64,000 nt of DNA from a virus (IMGVR_UViG_3300010373_000040:1-64000), one strand, 5' to 3'; shown: positions 28,590 to 37,710, counted from the stretch's first letter. Numbers and translations are program-made. Notes: generated by a model not told the origin, from the letters alone.

Positions 28590-29225
28590 TCAGAAAGGCA
28601 AATCTGTAGTTTCATCTTCACTACTTGCAGCTTTCTCTACAGGTCCAGAAGGAACATCTAAAGTAGCTTCTGATTTAGCGTTGTACTTAATCTGAGACTT
28701 CTCAAAAGGAACATCAGCAGGCTCACAAATTACAGAATTATAGTAACCTGCAAGGTTAACGTGTTTCTTTGTTTTATCAGCAATGAACTTCATTCTAGTA
28801 AATCTACCTACTAAGGGCTGTAGCTTAACAGCAAGTTGTTCCATGCTAATATCACCCCAGCTTCTAATACTCTTCTCTGTAGCTTCTAAAGCAGCACTAG
28901 AAGAGATGTTTTTAAGGATGGTGAAGAATCTATTAAGTTGATCCTCATTCTGAGGAGTAAGCAAACCAATAACATTCTTAGCTCCTACGCAATCTACTCC
29001 AGCAAGCGTTTTAGTAGTCTCTACTTCAATAAGAAGTTGTTCAATAGAATAGTGTCTAGGACCTTCTTTAAGAGTCTCACCAAGTACTGAATCACCTACA
29101 GGTTGGTAAGCAATTCTTAGCACTTTTACATTATGGATACCAGTGGTAAACTTAATGAATTTAGTGAAGTTAGAATTTTCATTAACTACGTTCTCTTGTT
29201 GTTTGGCATCTTTAAAATTCAGCAT
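28590..29225 (-). CDS. Single-stranded DNA-binding protein-like
   Basis: 211 residues: a beta-rich core, a flexible Ser/Glu-rich linker, and an acidic C-terminus ending EDETTDLPF. An acidic tail ending in a hydrophobic Pro-Phe tip is the hallmark of SSBs, which use it to recruit partners. It is located between the SAK4-like ATPase and primase genes. A CCTAAACC leader (29235-29242) precedes its ATG. The OB-fold itself is not provable by eye. Confidence 0.7.
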   Translation of the reverse strand: MLNFKDAKQQENVVNENSNFTKFIKFTTGIHNVKVLRIAYQPVGDSVLGETLKEGPRHYSIEQLLIEVETTKTLAGVDCVGAKNVIGLLTPQNEDQLNRFFTILKNISSSAALEATEKSIRSWGDISMEQLAVKLQPLVGRFTRMKFIADKTKKHVNLAGYYNSVICEPADVPFEKSQIKYNAKSEATLDVPSGPVEKAASSEDETTDLPF

Positions 29226-29248
29226 ATTATATTTGGTTTAGGATTTAC

Positions 29249-29980
29249 TTATTTAGTTGTTGTAGGTTTTACTTCTGTGATTCCATAGTATTGTCTAATT
29301 GTACTATCTACCAGAGATAGGCTATTTGGTATTAAAAACTCTTGGAACATTCCTAATGGAGTTTTTGACGAGGATTTATTCTTCTTAGTCTCAAACCTAA
29401 ATAGGTTATCCCCATTTAAGCCGGATTCTATATTAGTGAATAAAACAATAGGCATCAAGCTTTCAGGGAAGATCTTTTTCAATTTCTTACCTGTTGTAGC
29501 TAACACTTTTTCAGTAGTCCCATCCACATTATCTACAAGTTCCACATGACCAAATAGATAGGCAATTTGATCAGGTCTGAGCTTAGTATTACATAAGTCT
29601 ACTAATTCAATAATATCAAGAGCCATGTCTTTCCATTGATCATGAGTCATTTTCTTTCTATCATTAAACTCTTTGAAAGTCAAATAACTATTTAACGTAT
29701 CAAAAGCAATAGATTTGAATTTAGGTGTTTTAGCTACATGTTCTAAGCATTTAAGAGCTATATCATAGCTATCAGTAGACACATAATTACCTTTTTCTTT
29801 GCTCCATCTTCCACCAGGGAAAGGGAGTGTCTTTTTATCAAAATTAATGATAAAATGTGTTTCAGGGTCCATCCCCTTATAGCCCTCTGGAGTAAAATCA
29901 AAACCTCCATCAGGATTCACTATTGTACTTGTTGTTTTTCCATCTCCAGAACTTCCGAAGATTCCGCAAATTACGCCCAT
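29249..29980 (-). CDS. SAK4-like RecA-fold ATPase
   Basis: 243 residues. Walker A GSSGDGKTT at residues 9-17; a Walker B-like IAFDTLN about residue 93. The size and the early P-loop match Sak4-type single-strand annealing/recombination ATPases of phages. Next to SSB, as is common for Sak4, it probably works in recombination-dependent replication. Seven bases follow the helicase gene. Confidence 0.75.
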   Translation of the reverse strand: MGVICGIFGSSGDGKTTSTIVNPDGGFDFTPEGYKGMDPETHFIINFDKKTLPFPGGRWSKEKGNYVSTDSYDIALKCLEHVAKTPKFKSIAFDTLNSYLTFKEFNDRKKMTHDQWKDMALDIIELVDLCNTKLRPDQIAYLFGHVELVDNVDGTTEKVLATTGKKLKKIFPESLMPIVLFTNIESGLNGDNLFRFETKKNKSSSKTPLGMFQEFLIPNSLSLVDSTIRQYYGITEVKPTTTK

Positions 29981-29987
29981 TTTTACT

Positions 29988-31088
29988 TTATTTTAAGTTA
30001 GTTATTCTATTATACATATCGTCTGTCATTAAATCAGGTCTAGGAATTTCAAAGAATAGCGAGCTTTCTCCCAAATATCCATAACCTGCAGCTATGTTAG
30101 AAGCCCCCCATCTATTCTTCATTATCCCAATAATCCTAACTCTATCCTTCAATCTCTCCACATCATACCCCATGAACTCCTTAATCCCATAGTTATGTGG
30201 TGCAAACCCATAAATTACATAATCAGAAGACTCATAGAGATTACCTGTGCCTTTTAGATCAGAGGCTTGGGGAAGTAAGAGATCATAGTTCCTATTCTTT
30301 TCTGATTTACCATGCATGTTCCTTTCTGCATTGTCCAAGGACCTATTAAGCTGGGAGAGTACTGTAAAACTGGCTCCAAATCTATTTCTACCATATACAG
30401 CTTTCTCACAGAATAGGTCTATTTTAGCTTTACTAGTAGTGGCATCCTTTTCTTGCTTAATACAATCAGAGTGATCTAGCATAAAGTTTCTGACAGCTTT
30501 AGGGTTATTAGGGATATACTTTGATCTCTTAGCATTCTCTTTGGAGCATTCTAATCCATTTTCATCAAAATATATCAAATATCCTTCTCCCATCATTACT
30601 TCCTGAACTTTCTTTGAAATACCTGTAGGATTAGTAGGCTCTTCTATAAACTCTACCATATCGTCAAGTCTCTCAAAGTAGCCTCTGTATCCTGAGATAA
30701 GTTTATAGAGCTCATCATTGAGTCTATTTTTAGCATTTCTGGTAGCAATAATATCAGGAGGAACAACAAGTTTATGATCTTTAAATAACTTCAAAGATAT
30801 AAGCTTTAACAAAACAGAAACTTTATCAATCTCCATTGTGTAAAATATGCATTTGTAGTCTATATCAGGTTCCTTCAACATGTGCTCATAGGGAGAGTAG
30901 ATATAGGAGTACAAAGCCATACTCGTCTTCCCCACGCCACTACCCATAGCAAGTGTGGTAAACTTCTTAGGTTGTATATTAGGAATAAAACTTGAGAGTT
31001 TAGTAAGACCAAAGTCTACTCCAGTGTTCAACCCTTCTCTACCTCTATCTATCTCTTCTAAAGCATCATCAAATGTACTTCTTCCCAT
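29988..31088 (-). CDS. DnaB-like replicative helicase
   Basis: 366 residues, only the RecA-like C-terminal domain of DnaB. Walker A GSGVGKTS at residues 49-56, a Walker B-region FMLDHSD, and TVLSQLNRSLD (motif H3-like Q..NR). DnaB helicases unwind DNA at the fork. The missing N-terminal primase-interaction domain is usual for phage short forms. It shares its first base with the stop codon of the upstream gene. Confidence 0.85.
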   Translation of the reverse strand: MGRSTFDDALEEIDRGREGLNTGVDFGLTKLSSFIPNIQPKKFTTLAMGSGVGKTSMALYSYIYSPYEHMLKEPDIDYKCIFYTMEIDKVSVLLKLISLKLFKDHKLVVPPDIIATRNAKNRLNDELYKLISGYRGYFERLDDMVEFIEEPTNPTGISKKVQEVMMGEGYLIYFDENGLECSKENAKRSKYIPNNPKAVRNFMLDHSDCIKQEKDATTSKAKIDLFCEKAVYGRNRFGASFTVLSQLNRSLDNAERNMHGKSEKNRNYDLLLPQASDLKGTGNLYESSDYVIYGFAPHNYGIKEFMGYDVERLKDRVRIIGIMKNRWGASNIAAGYGYLGESSLFFEIPRPDLMTDDMYNRITNLK

Positions 31089-31699
31089 TATATAACAGTT
31101 TTTGTTGTTTCAGACTTACTATTGCTGTCACCAATCAAATCATCTAAACTACCCCACATCTCATCAAATATAAATGATCTGAGAGTAAAGTTTAATACTC
31201 CTAATTCTTTAGCTTTTCTAACTTTTGATACAATACTTTGATGAAGCTCTTTATTACTACCAATCTTTTTAGAATACATTAGTATTAAAGCATCTTTATC
31301 CCAATAGGTATCACCAATTTTCTCACCCTTCTTTAGAATCACTGATCTACCATCAATTATAGTAGTATTAGGATAAGCATCCCAAAGCTCTTCTCCTGCT
31401 GTATTAGAATCAACATAGTAAGCTTCTTGAAACTCATCTGTAAGATAGATATTAGCAAAATTAAGATCATCAGGAGTCTTAATAAATCTACCATCAATAA
31501 TACCTTTATCAATCATCTCCTGTACACCATCCTTACTAAACTTACCTTTTCCTAATTGATCTAGTATAATCTTAATAAATTCTAAGTATTCTGGATGCTG
31601 CTCATTAGCCATAAAAGCACAGTGAGCAAGAAGAAGACCCTCAATACTATGAAGGTCATACTTCTTCATTATTTTTGTCAATTGTTTTACGTCTATCAT
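31088..31699 (-). CDS. Possible helicase accessory/loader
   Basis: 203 residues, mainly helical, with a C-terminal Ser/Thr/Lys tail. No motif is recognised. It is placed exactly between two helicase genes with single-base overlaps, the position typical of loaders or DnaD-like proteins, so that role is a positional guess. Confidence 0.5.
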   Translation of the reverse strand: MIDVKQLTKIMKKYDLHSIEGLLLAHCAFMANEQHPEYLEFIKIILDQLGKGKFSKDGVQEMIDKGIIDGRFIKTPDDLNFANIYLTDEFQEAYYVDSNTAGEELWDAYPNTTIIDGRSVILKKGEKIGDTYWDKDALILMYSKKIGSNKELHQSIVSKVRKAKELGVLNFTLRSFIFDEMWGSLDDLIGDSNSKSETTKTVI

Positions 31700-31929
31700 T
31701 ATTTCTTTTCCCTATCTTTTAAAACCTTTCTAGCCATTTCCTCTAATGGAGGATAATTATCAAAAGCTTCTATCAACAGAGACATCATACCCATAGAATA
31801 ACATTTTAAATACATTTGAGTATCTTTAAACTCTTTGGGTTGTGCTATTAAAATATAGGACTCATAAGTACTATCTAATAGCTTTTTCATCACATCATCT
31901 TCCATCCAATCTTTTCTTAAAATTCTCAA
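31699..31929 (-). CDS. Small helical protein
   Basis: 76 residues, helical and charged, beginning MRILRKDWMEDD. It overlaps the end of the helicase gene upstream by 35 bases in another frame. Unknown role in the replication operon. Confidence 0.45.
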   Translation of the reverse strand: MRILRKDWMEDDVMKKLLDSTYESYILIAQPKEFKDTQMYLKCYSMGMMSLLIEAFDNYPPLEEMARKVLKDREKK

Positions 31930-33214
31930 CTAATTCACTAATACTATTCACTTTAATAATTCCTTTTTTACCTTTCTGACATGACTTGAGCCAATGTTCG
32001 TCCTTACTATCCTTCAAGTAAACATTCACAATCAAAGCCAACTTATCCTCTCCTTCATGTCTAGTAGATCTCCATTCCCTTTGAGAGTTCTTCTCTGGTT
32101 TAGAATTTCTACCATATACTATAGAAGCGTTACATCCTGAGATGTCCAAACCTAAGTCAGCAGCTCTCACAGTATTAAGTCTAGTAAAATCTCCAGCATT
32201 AAACATCTTGATGTAAAGCTCTCTAACTTTCTTAGCTCCTAGTTTAGTAGCAGAACCTTTCTTACCAACTTTAAACCCATATTTCTCCAATAACTCATTA
32301 GGAAGTTCCTGACCTTTTATCTGACTGTGGTAAGTCTTACTATTAGGAAGAAGTTCTGTAAGCTTCTCAGCAGCATCTATTGAAGCTCCAAAGGTAATAG
32401 CTTTCCTATCTGGTAGAGCCTTTAGAATCTCTGCTACAGTCTTGATCTTACCTAGATGATTCTGGATAAACTTAACTCTCTTTTGAGTAGCATCTTGCCA
32501 GATATTAGCTTTCCTTGAATATTCCTTAGCTAGAATCTCATAAGAAGGTCCTTGAATCCCGTTAGCTTTGACATAGTTTAAAGCTCCTCCATAGGTTAGG
32601 CATTCCATAGCAGTATGAAAGTCTTGTCCAAATGTGGCAAATGTCTCATCTACTACTATGTTATTCTTATCATAGTATTCTCTCTCTGGGAGGGTTAGTT
32701 CTAATCCTAGATTGTATTCTATACTATCAGATACCCACCCCTTCTCTAAAGCTTCCTGCTTAGTTAAAGTATAAGCACAAGGTAGGAATGATCCTATGAT
32801 TCTTTTATTATCGCTAGACCATGTACCACTGAGTGCAACTAAATAGGCTCCATTAGCTAATTCAAATATCCTTGAGAATACACGTCCTATGCAGAACAAT
32901 GCTGCCTCATCAATGATAGTTATCTCAGTATTGAGAGGTTCATTCTTTATAGTAACACCATTAATAACTAGAACTTGGTAGTTAGTCACATTCCATTTAG
33001 GAAGTTCTAGCTCCCATTGTTCTTTCAAATTATCTGTAGGAACTATTACAGACACTCTATAAGCAGGTCTAAGGGCTTGAACTCTTAGAATGAATAGTAT
33101 AGCCATTCTGGTCTTGCCAGCCGCACCTACGACATCTAAATAGCATCTACCCTTATGTTTAATAATGGATTCAACCACCTCCTCCTGCATTATGTCTTTT
33201 GAAGATTTAATCAT
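31895..33214 (-). CDS. SNF2/DEAD-type superfamily 2 helicase
   Basis: 439 residues. Motif I GAAGKT (30-35), motif II IIDEAA (DEAA 102-105), a motif III-like ALSGTW, and near the C-terminus the region SQREWRSTRHEG, equivalent to motif VI (Q..GR..R). Such SF2 helicases are standard members of crAss-like replication modules and remodel or unwind DNA. The P-loop lacks the usual second Gly position but keeps the Lys-Thr. Confidence 0.85.
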   Translation of the reverse strand: MIKSSKDIMQEEVVESIIKHKGRCYLDVVGAAGKTRMAILFILRVQALRPAYRVSVIVPTDNLKEQWELELPKWNVTNYQVLVINGVTIKNEPLNTEITIIDEAALFCIGRVFSRIFELANGAYLVALSGTWSSDNKRIIGSFLPCAYTLTKQEALEKGWVSDSIEYNLGLELTLPEREYYDKNNIVVDETFATFGQDFHTAMECLTYGGALNYVKANGIQGPSYEILAKEYSRKANIWQDATQKRVKFIQNHLGKIKTVAEILKALPDRKAITFGASIDAAEKLTELLPNSKTYHSQIKGQELPNELLEKYGFKVGKKGSATKLGAKKVRELYIKMFNAGDFTRLNTVRAADLGLDISGCNASIVYGRNSKPEKNSQREWRSTRHEGEDKLALIVNVYLKDSKDEHWLKSCQKGKKGIIKVNSISELVENFKKRLDGR

Positions 33215-33216
33215 AA

Positions 33217-33795
33217 TTATTCCTTAATACTAACATTAATTTGATGTGGAGCAGTTCTATTCCCTCCAAAATAAGGATAAAGCATGTAATGAACAGCCCT
33301 CTGTTCCGAACAACCCCTATATTTTAATACTTTTAGATTGCCGTTGTAATTAAAATTATATGAATCACCTACAATGTAAATGCTGTAACTCCCTTCCTGT
33401 CCTAGTTCAGCGTAACCCATTGAAATTACTTTATCGTTAGGACTGACGATCTGTCCAGCCTTATGAATGTAAGCCAATATTTCTATTTTGTTCATTGAAG
33501 CTACCCAACGCCAACCGAATCTTGCAGAGTTGGTTTCATGGTCACAGTTACAGTCTGAGAAGCCGTATAGCTTATTAATGTCGTTCTGGTCTTTAGATTG
33601 TAAGTCATAAATACAAGTCTCGTCAAAACGGGCTTTAAAGTCCAAATGATCAGTGGTAAGAGTTGCTATGTGTAAACCTTCTGATTCGTGATTACCTTCT
33701 TTAATATGGTAGATTTTCCACTCGTGAATGCCTAACAGTCTTTGAAGATCGGATTTGCAGGATGAAAGCACTAACAATAATAACACATATCTCAT
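33217..33795 (-). CDS. Predicted lipoprotein
   Basis: 192 residues from the ATG at 33795 (MRYVLLLLVLSSCKSD), giving a short signal sequence with lipobox VLSSC; an upstream ATG is less likely. The mature part is mixed beta with several Cys residues. The codon and CG content here is higher than in the flanking replication genes. An exported lipoprotein in an early operon could act in host envelope modification or superinfection exclusion (inference). Confidence 0.6.
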   Translation of the reverse strand: MRYVLLLLVLSSCKSDLQRLLGIHEWKIYHIKEGNHESEGLHIATLTTDHLDFKARFDETCIYDLQSKDQNDINKLYGFSDCNCDHETNSARFGWRWVASMNKIEILAYIHKAGQIVSPNDKVISMGYAELGQEGSYSIYIVGDSYNFNYNGNLKVLKYRGCSEQRAVHYMLYPYFGGNRTAPHQINVSIKE

Positions 33796-34124
33796 AATGC
33801 AAGTGATAACCAAATTAGACCAGTAAATATAACTCCAATACCAAAAGGCATACCAAGTAATTGTCTATTCTCACGTTCTAAAATCCCTGTAGCAGAGTAA
33901 ACGCTTTTGAAATGTTTCTTGCCTATTTTGTGTGTTACAACGTAGTAAGACTCATTGCCTGTTTGATCTATGTGCTTGGTCACTGATTTTATTTCATGCC
34001 CGTATAAGCTCTCTGAAATGCATACAGGGGCATCGTCTATCTCAATGGTTTGCTTTTTGAAGTCAGAAGCGTTTGCTAATGAGTAAGTGAATATTAATGC
34101 GAGGGTGAATATTATTTTTTTCAT
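33792..34124 (-). CDS. Exported/membrane protein with signal peptide
   Basis: 110 residues: signal peptide KKIIFTLALIFTYSLANAS, a beta-rich middle, and a C-terminal membrane segment GIGVIFTGLIWLSLAL. ATGA overlap with the following lipoprotein suggests they act together at the envelope. Function unknown. Confidence 0.55.
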   Translation of the reverse strand: MKKIIFTLALIFTYSLANASDFKKQTIEIDDAPVCISESLYGHEIKSVTKHIDQTGNESYYVVTHKIGKKHFKSVYSATGILERENRQLLGMPFGIGVIFTGLIWLSLAL

Positions 34125-34135
34125 GTTAGTTTTGT

Positions 34136-34345
34136 TTACTCTGTGTCTTTAACTTCTTCTAAGAGGTCGTGTTTGGTTGTTTCATTAGATAACCGATACC
34201 TGTATTTACCATCTGAATTATAACCTAATCTTTCACCAATAGGATTGATTCCTGAATATAAATCGCCAACACGGCTTTCTATAGTGACTCGCTTAAGCCA
34301 TCCATTGAAATAAACTTTTCCGACTTCTATTTTGAGTTGTGCCAT
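34136..34345 (-). CDS. Small beta-rich protein
   Basis: 69 residues (LKIEVGKVYFNGWLKRVTIE), resembling small cytosolic accessory proteins of Bacteroidetes prophages. Part of the CG-richer group at 33.2-35.7 kb. Function unknown. Confidence 0.5.
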   Translation of the reverse strand: MAQLKIEVGKVYFNGWLKRVTIESRVGDLYSGINPIGERLGYNSDGKYRYRLSNETTKHDLLEEVKDTE

Positions 34346-34348
34346 AAG

Positions 34349-34759
34349 CTATTTAGTGGTTAATGATGGTTGAGGTAAGGGCATCCAGTGGGTATGAGAT
34401 AGCTTAAAATTACCTTCTGATTGAAATAATCCCATAGCCCATGATTCATTAGACCAGTAGTCAATACAATACGTCCCGCTTTGACCGATGCATAATACTC
34501 GTTCGTGTACTTTTGGCATGCCATCTTCCACGCTTATCCACTTCGGAATCTCCTCTTGCATAAACTTCATTTCTTGCTCGTGAAATAGTTGTAGGGCTTT
34601 AAATTCCAATTGAAGTAATTCATAACCAAAGTCTCTATCACCTGTCCAAGCCTGTACAACCTGTTCATAAAATTCATAATCAGTTTCAGTGTTGGTTATA
34701 TGATCCTGCCACTGCTCACGCGTCAATCGCTCACTGGGGTTTTGTGGTTCTTTTTTCAT
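34349..34759 (-). CDS. DUF551-like protein
   Basis: 136 residues. The C-terminal half has WISVEDGMPKVHERVL followed by THWMPLPQP, the signature ends of the DUF551 domain found in many phage and prophage proteins. Biochemical role not established. The helical N-terminal half is a separate module. The gene lies in the compositionally distinct group. Confidence 0.7.
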   Translation of the reverse strand: MKKEPQNPSERLTREQWQDHITNTETDYEFYEQVVQAWTGDRDFGYELLQLEFKALQLFHEQEMKFMQEEIPKWISVEDGMPKVHERVLCIGQSGTYCIDYWSNESWAMGLFQSEGNFKLSHTHWMPLPQPSLTTK

Positions 34760-34761
34760 GG

Positions 34762-34950
34762 TTATACGTTTTTCAAATTAAAATAATTGCCTTTGTGAGA
34801 CTGCTTACTTTCTATTTCTTCCACTGTTGCTAATCTCCATTTCTGGCTAACTATAGGCCTTTCCGATGAATAAGACATCATCCTGCCTTTAGGAATATCA
34901 ATCCCCTCATAAGAATAGGATTGAACACAAATAACCCAATAACTTTTCAT
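34762..34950 (-). CDS. Small accessory protein
   Basis: 62 residues, Ser/Tyr-rich (YWVICVQSYSYEGIDIPKG). It lies two bases from the DUF551 gene and is probably part of the same imported group. No family recognised. Confidence 0.45.
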   Translation of the reverse strand: MKSYWVICVQSYSYEGIDIPKGRMMSYSSERPIVSQKWRLATVEEIESKQSHKGNYFNLKNV

Positions 34951-34975
34951 CTTACTTCTTATTTAGTTCCTGTGA

Positions 34976-35386
34976 TTACTTTTTAACTCGTTTATAAGTA
35001 CCATTGCCTTGATCTATCCACTCACTTAACATATTGATCTCAAGTTTTGCTTTGAATGCCTTAGCGATGTCATGAGGTGTTAAGCCGTTCCAAGGGACAA
35101 GTACACCGATAGAGCGGAGGTAGTCGATCATTTCATAAGTCATACTTATAAAATCTTGACTTATTCCATCGTGACAATGAAATACCTCGTCTAACATAGC
35201 ATTGAAATGGCTTTCTTCTTCATCCGTGAGGCTTTCGATTGACCGGAGAGATAGGTGATCAGTTCTCCAAATTGTTTCTTGTCCGATCTCCAATAAACCG
35301 CATGGGTAATTCATACAAGCTATCGATTGCCCCCAATAATTGGCGAAAAACTTCGCTTTATTCTCTGGTGTGTTTTCTGGTTTCAT
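34976..35386 (-). CDS. Prophage-type accessory protein
   Basis: 136 residues beginning MKPENTPENKAKFFANYWGQ, a start shared by many uncharacterised genes in Bacteroidetes prophages. Its second half is a helical domain (GLTPHDIAKAFKAK). More CG dinucleotides than the replication genes. Four-base overlap with the upstream gene. Confidence 0.5.
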   Translation of the reverse strand: MKPENTPENKAKFFANYWGQSIACMNYPCGLLEIGQETIWRTDHLSLRSIESLTDEEESHFNAMLDEVFHCHDGISQDFISMTYEMIDYLRSIGVLVPWNGLTPHDIAKAFKAKLEINMLSEWIDQGNGTYKRVKK

Positions 35387-35673
35387 AGTTTATTTTTTAA
35401 ATAAGTATACATTTCAGAAGCTATCGTTCCTATCTCTTTAAGATCTTCACGAGTTTTCAAATTAGGATTATGAATCATCGATATAATTCCTACCACATTT
35501 TGAACCAACTCTTCATCATCATGAATAGGAAACACACACTTATCTATCATCTTCTGATTACGGGCAGCGTGATAAGCTTCTGCTGTCTCAAAAGGGAAAT
35601 TAAAGTAGTCCTCTTTTTCGCAAATACGATTCCATGTCTCTTCGGGTGTCTCTTCTCTGTTTGTATCTGGCAT
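35383..35673 (-). CDS. Small acidic accessory protein
   Basis: 96 residues, acidic N-terminus (NREETPEETWNRICEKEDY) and helical C-terminus. Coupled to the next gene by ATGA. Prophage-like composition; no known function. Confidence 0.45.
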   Translation of the reverse strand: MPDTNREETPEETWNRICEKEDYFNFPFETAEAYHAARNQKMIDKCVFPIHDDEELVQNVVGIISMIHNPNLKTREDLKEIGTIASEMYTYLKNKL

Positions 35674-35682
35674 AATGGTTAA

Positions 35683-35979
35683 TTAATATGATTTATGTGC
35701 ATCCCAACTTTGATCATCATCGAAGTCGCCGCTTTCTTCACGATATTGTTGCCATCTTTCAGTGAAAGCTTTACTTGCAGGTGAAATCCTGGTTGTATTA
35801 TTTTTCTTCTTTGGATCTACAGTATTCCAATAGGCATCTTTACAAATAGTTCCTGATTTTGTCTTGCAAAAAGCTTGCTGATAACTACTTTTTATAAAAT
35901 GACTATTACATGAGGGGCAGATAAGAGTAGCACCAACTTTAGAAATTTTATTTAAAGTATACCTATTTTTGATCTTCAT
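35683..35979 (-). CDS. Zinc-ribbon-like protein
   Basis: 98 residues. LICPSCNSHFIKSSYQQAFC is followed by CKDAYWN, a four-Cys arrangement of the FCS/treble-clef type (CPxC...FC...C..YWN). The C-terminus is Asp/Ser-rich. Likely nucleic-acid- or protein-binding; exact role unknown. Confidence 0.6.
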   Translation of the reverse strand: MKIKNRYTLNKISKVGATLICPSCNSHFIKSSYQQAFCKTKSGTICKDAYWNTVDPKKKNNTTRISPASKAFTERWQQYREESGDFDDDQSWDAHKSY

Positions 35980-36007
35980 ACTTCTCTTGTTTATTCCCTA
36001 TGGGAGG

Positions 36008-36202
36008 TTAATCTTTATAAACTTCTTTAAAATCACTACTCTTCAATCTTCTAATCTTATCCTTAGCATACTCCAGAGAAGCTACTGAATACAAATCAAC
36101 ATCTTTATAATCAAACATCCACCAAAGCCTATATTGAACCTTATATGCTTCTTCATTATTCTGCTTTAGAACTCTATATCTAACTCTAAATAGATTTCTC
36201 AT
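36008..36202 (-). CDS. Small basic protein
   Basis: 64 residues, Arg/Tyr-rich (RVRYRVLKQNNEEAYKVQYR). It overlaps the upstream exported-protein gene by four bases. Unknown. Confidence 0.45.
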   Translation of the reverse strand: MRNLFRVRYRVLKQNNEEAYKVQYRLWWMFDYKDVDLYSVASLEYAKDKIRRLKSSDFKEVYKD

Positions 36203-36567
36203 ATCACTTCACAATAGTACAAATATCCACTACCTGAGCCATCAGTGATAATTATAATCACTTCACTATTCTTATCAAATAGAACAGTAGCATAGTACTT
36301 CCTTCTATGATCATAGTAAACAAATGTTAAATAACTATCCCCTTTTACTTCTTCATAAGCTTTCTCTTTTATATCAAAAGCTTTATCATGATTAGAGAAC
36401 TTCAAGAAAGCTCCATCTATAGAAATCTGTTGACCATTCCCCTCAATCTTACCTCCTACATCTTTAAGGTCTACCTGCTTAATCTTAGATATAACCCTAA
36501 AATGTATTGATTCTGCCTGTCCTACTACTGATAGCAAGACCAAACAAAGTGTTATAATGTGTTTCAT
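36199..36567 (-). CDS. Exported small protein
   Basis: 122 residues with a clear signal peptide (HIITLCLVLLSVVGQAES). The mature part is beta-rich with Asp/Lys. Another early exported protein; an envelope role is inferred. Confidence 0.5.
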   Translation of the reverse strand: MKHIITLCLVLLSVVGQAESIHFRVISKIKQVDLKDVGGKIEGNGQQISIDGAFLKFSNHDKAFDIKEKAYEEVKGDSYLTFVYYDHRRKYYATVLFDKNSEVIIIITDGSGSGYLYYCEVI

Positions 36568-36569
36568 TA

Positions 36570-36833
36570 TTATTCTAGTATGTTTTTAGGAACTAAGTTC
36601 TGTTCTTCTTCATCAAATTCTTTCAAATATACTTCTTTTAGAGAGCTATAATGATTCATTAAAGCTTCTGTAACATCCCAAGACTCATAAGACTTCTCCA
36701 GTAATGCTATAAAATATGCAACATCATCATGGTCTATAATATCCTGTATTCTAAATACCAATTCTTCAATTGTTAACTCCTCTCTTGTAGCAAGAGATAC
36801 AGTTTTCATGTATTTTTTATTTGTTTTTTTCAT
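36570..36833 (-). CDS. Small acidic helical protein
   Basis: 87 residues, acidic (FDEEEQNLVPKNILE at the end). Two bases from the next gene. No family recognised. Confidence 0.45.
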   Translation of the reverse strand: MKKTNKKYMKTVSLATREELTIEELVFRIQDIIDHDDVAYFIALLEKSYESWDVTEALMNHYSSLKEVYLKEFDEEEQNLVPKNILE

Positions 36834-36836
36834 AAC

Positions 36837-37151
36837 CTACCCAATAAAACCTTCCATATCTTTAGCAATCATTTGTTCATGCCTTTTATTCATGTAGCTA
36901 ACCATAGCTTTTTGTTGAATCTCAATCAATGTAGACTGGTACAAGAACCTAATCTCTGAGAGATTCTTATAATGTTCTCCATTAAACTCTTTTAGCAAAT
37001 ACAAATAAGCTGAATCATTCTCTTCCTCTGGATAATCTTGATCCAGTACTCTCTTAATCATGTTGCTGAAAGCTACCCTAGGGCAACTACTGTACCCAGG
37101 GTAGAACTCTTCTATAAACTCTTGTGATAATGCTTCTTCATTTGATTCCAT
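36837..37151 (-). CDS. Small helical protein
   Basis: 104 residues from the ATG at 37151 (MESNEEALSQ); a longer start at 37181 would overlap the membrane-protein gene by 44 bases. Helical, with Tyr-rich middle. Function unknown. Confidence 0.5.
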   Translation of the reverse strand: MESNEEALSQEFIEEFYPGYSSCPRVAFSNMIKRVLDQDYPEEENDSAYLYLLKEFNGEHYKNLSEIRFLYQSTLIEIQQKAMVSYMNKRHEQMIAKDMEGFIG

Positions 37152-37341
37152 CTTGTCCTTGTTTATAGCTCCAATACCCACTGTAAGCAGTATAGAGAGC
37201 TGATAAGAACGCCACTAAGAAACCACTAAAAGGATCTTTACCTGTATGCAATGCTGTAGTAAGCCATCCTAATCCAGCAGCAATACCAATTAATCCTATT
37301 AACCAACTTGTGTTGATAATCTTTACAATTTTCTCTTTCAT
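37138..37341 (-). CDS. Small two-pass membrane protein
   Basis: 67 residues with two hydrophobic segments (SWLIGLIGIAAGLGWLT and FLVAFLSALYTAYSGYW). Overlaps the next gene by 14 bases. Possible inner-membrane modulator; no family recognised. Confidence 0.5.
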   Translation of the reverse strand: MKEKIVKIINTSWLIGLIGIAAGLGWLTTALHTGKDPFSGFLVAFLSALYTAYSGYWSYKQGQDGIK

Positions 37342-37353
37342 ATTTCTATACTT

Positions 37354-37710
37354 TTATTCTCCGTGCAATAAACAATCTGTGTTTCTAATACTATAACCAG
37401 TCCCATAAGAATCTTCATTATCCATTTTAGGACAACTACATTTTGGTAATAGCCAGAATTTATGAAAACTAGAATCTTTTTCAAACTTCCAAAGTTCTTG
37501 TAAACAATATTCTACGTTAGTTATATTGAGAGCTATCTTTTTAAGTTTAACTGGATCATTAGTTTTTCTTATCATATCTATATGAGCTTCCTTCAATATA
37601 TGATAAGCTTTAATAGCTTCTACATTTGGGGTGTCAAGTCTCTTTAGTTTTATAAGATTGGAGTTTAGGACACTTATCACATCTCCATTATATATAACAT
37701 TTAAATCCAT
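37354..37710 (-). CDS. Unknown early protein
   Basis: 118 residues from the ATG at 37710, two bases after the upstream TGA; an ATG at 37725 is also possible. Ends with a Cys/His-containing segment (PKCSCPKMDNED, TDCLLHGE) that might bind zinc. Confidence 0.45.
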   Translation of the reverse strand: MDLNVIYNGDVISVLNSNLIKLKRLDTPNVEAIKAYHILKEAHIDMIRKTNDPVKLKKIALNITNVEYCLQELWKFEKDSSFHKFWLLPKCSCPKMDNEDSYGTGYSIRNTDCLLHGE

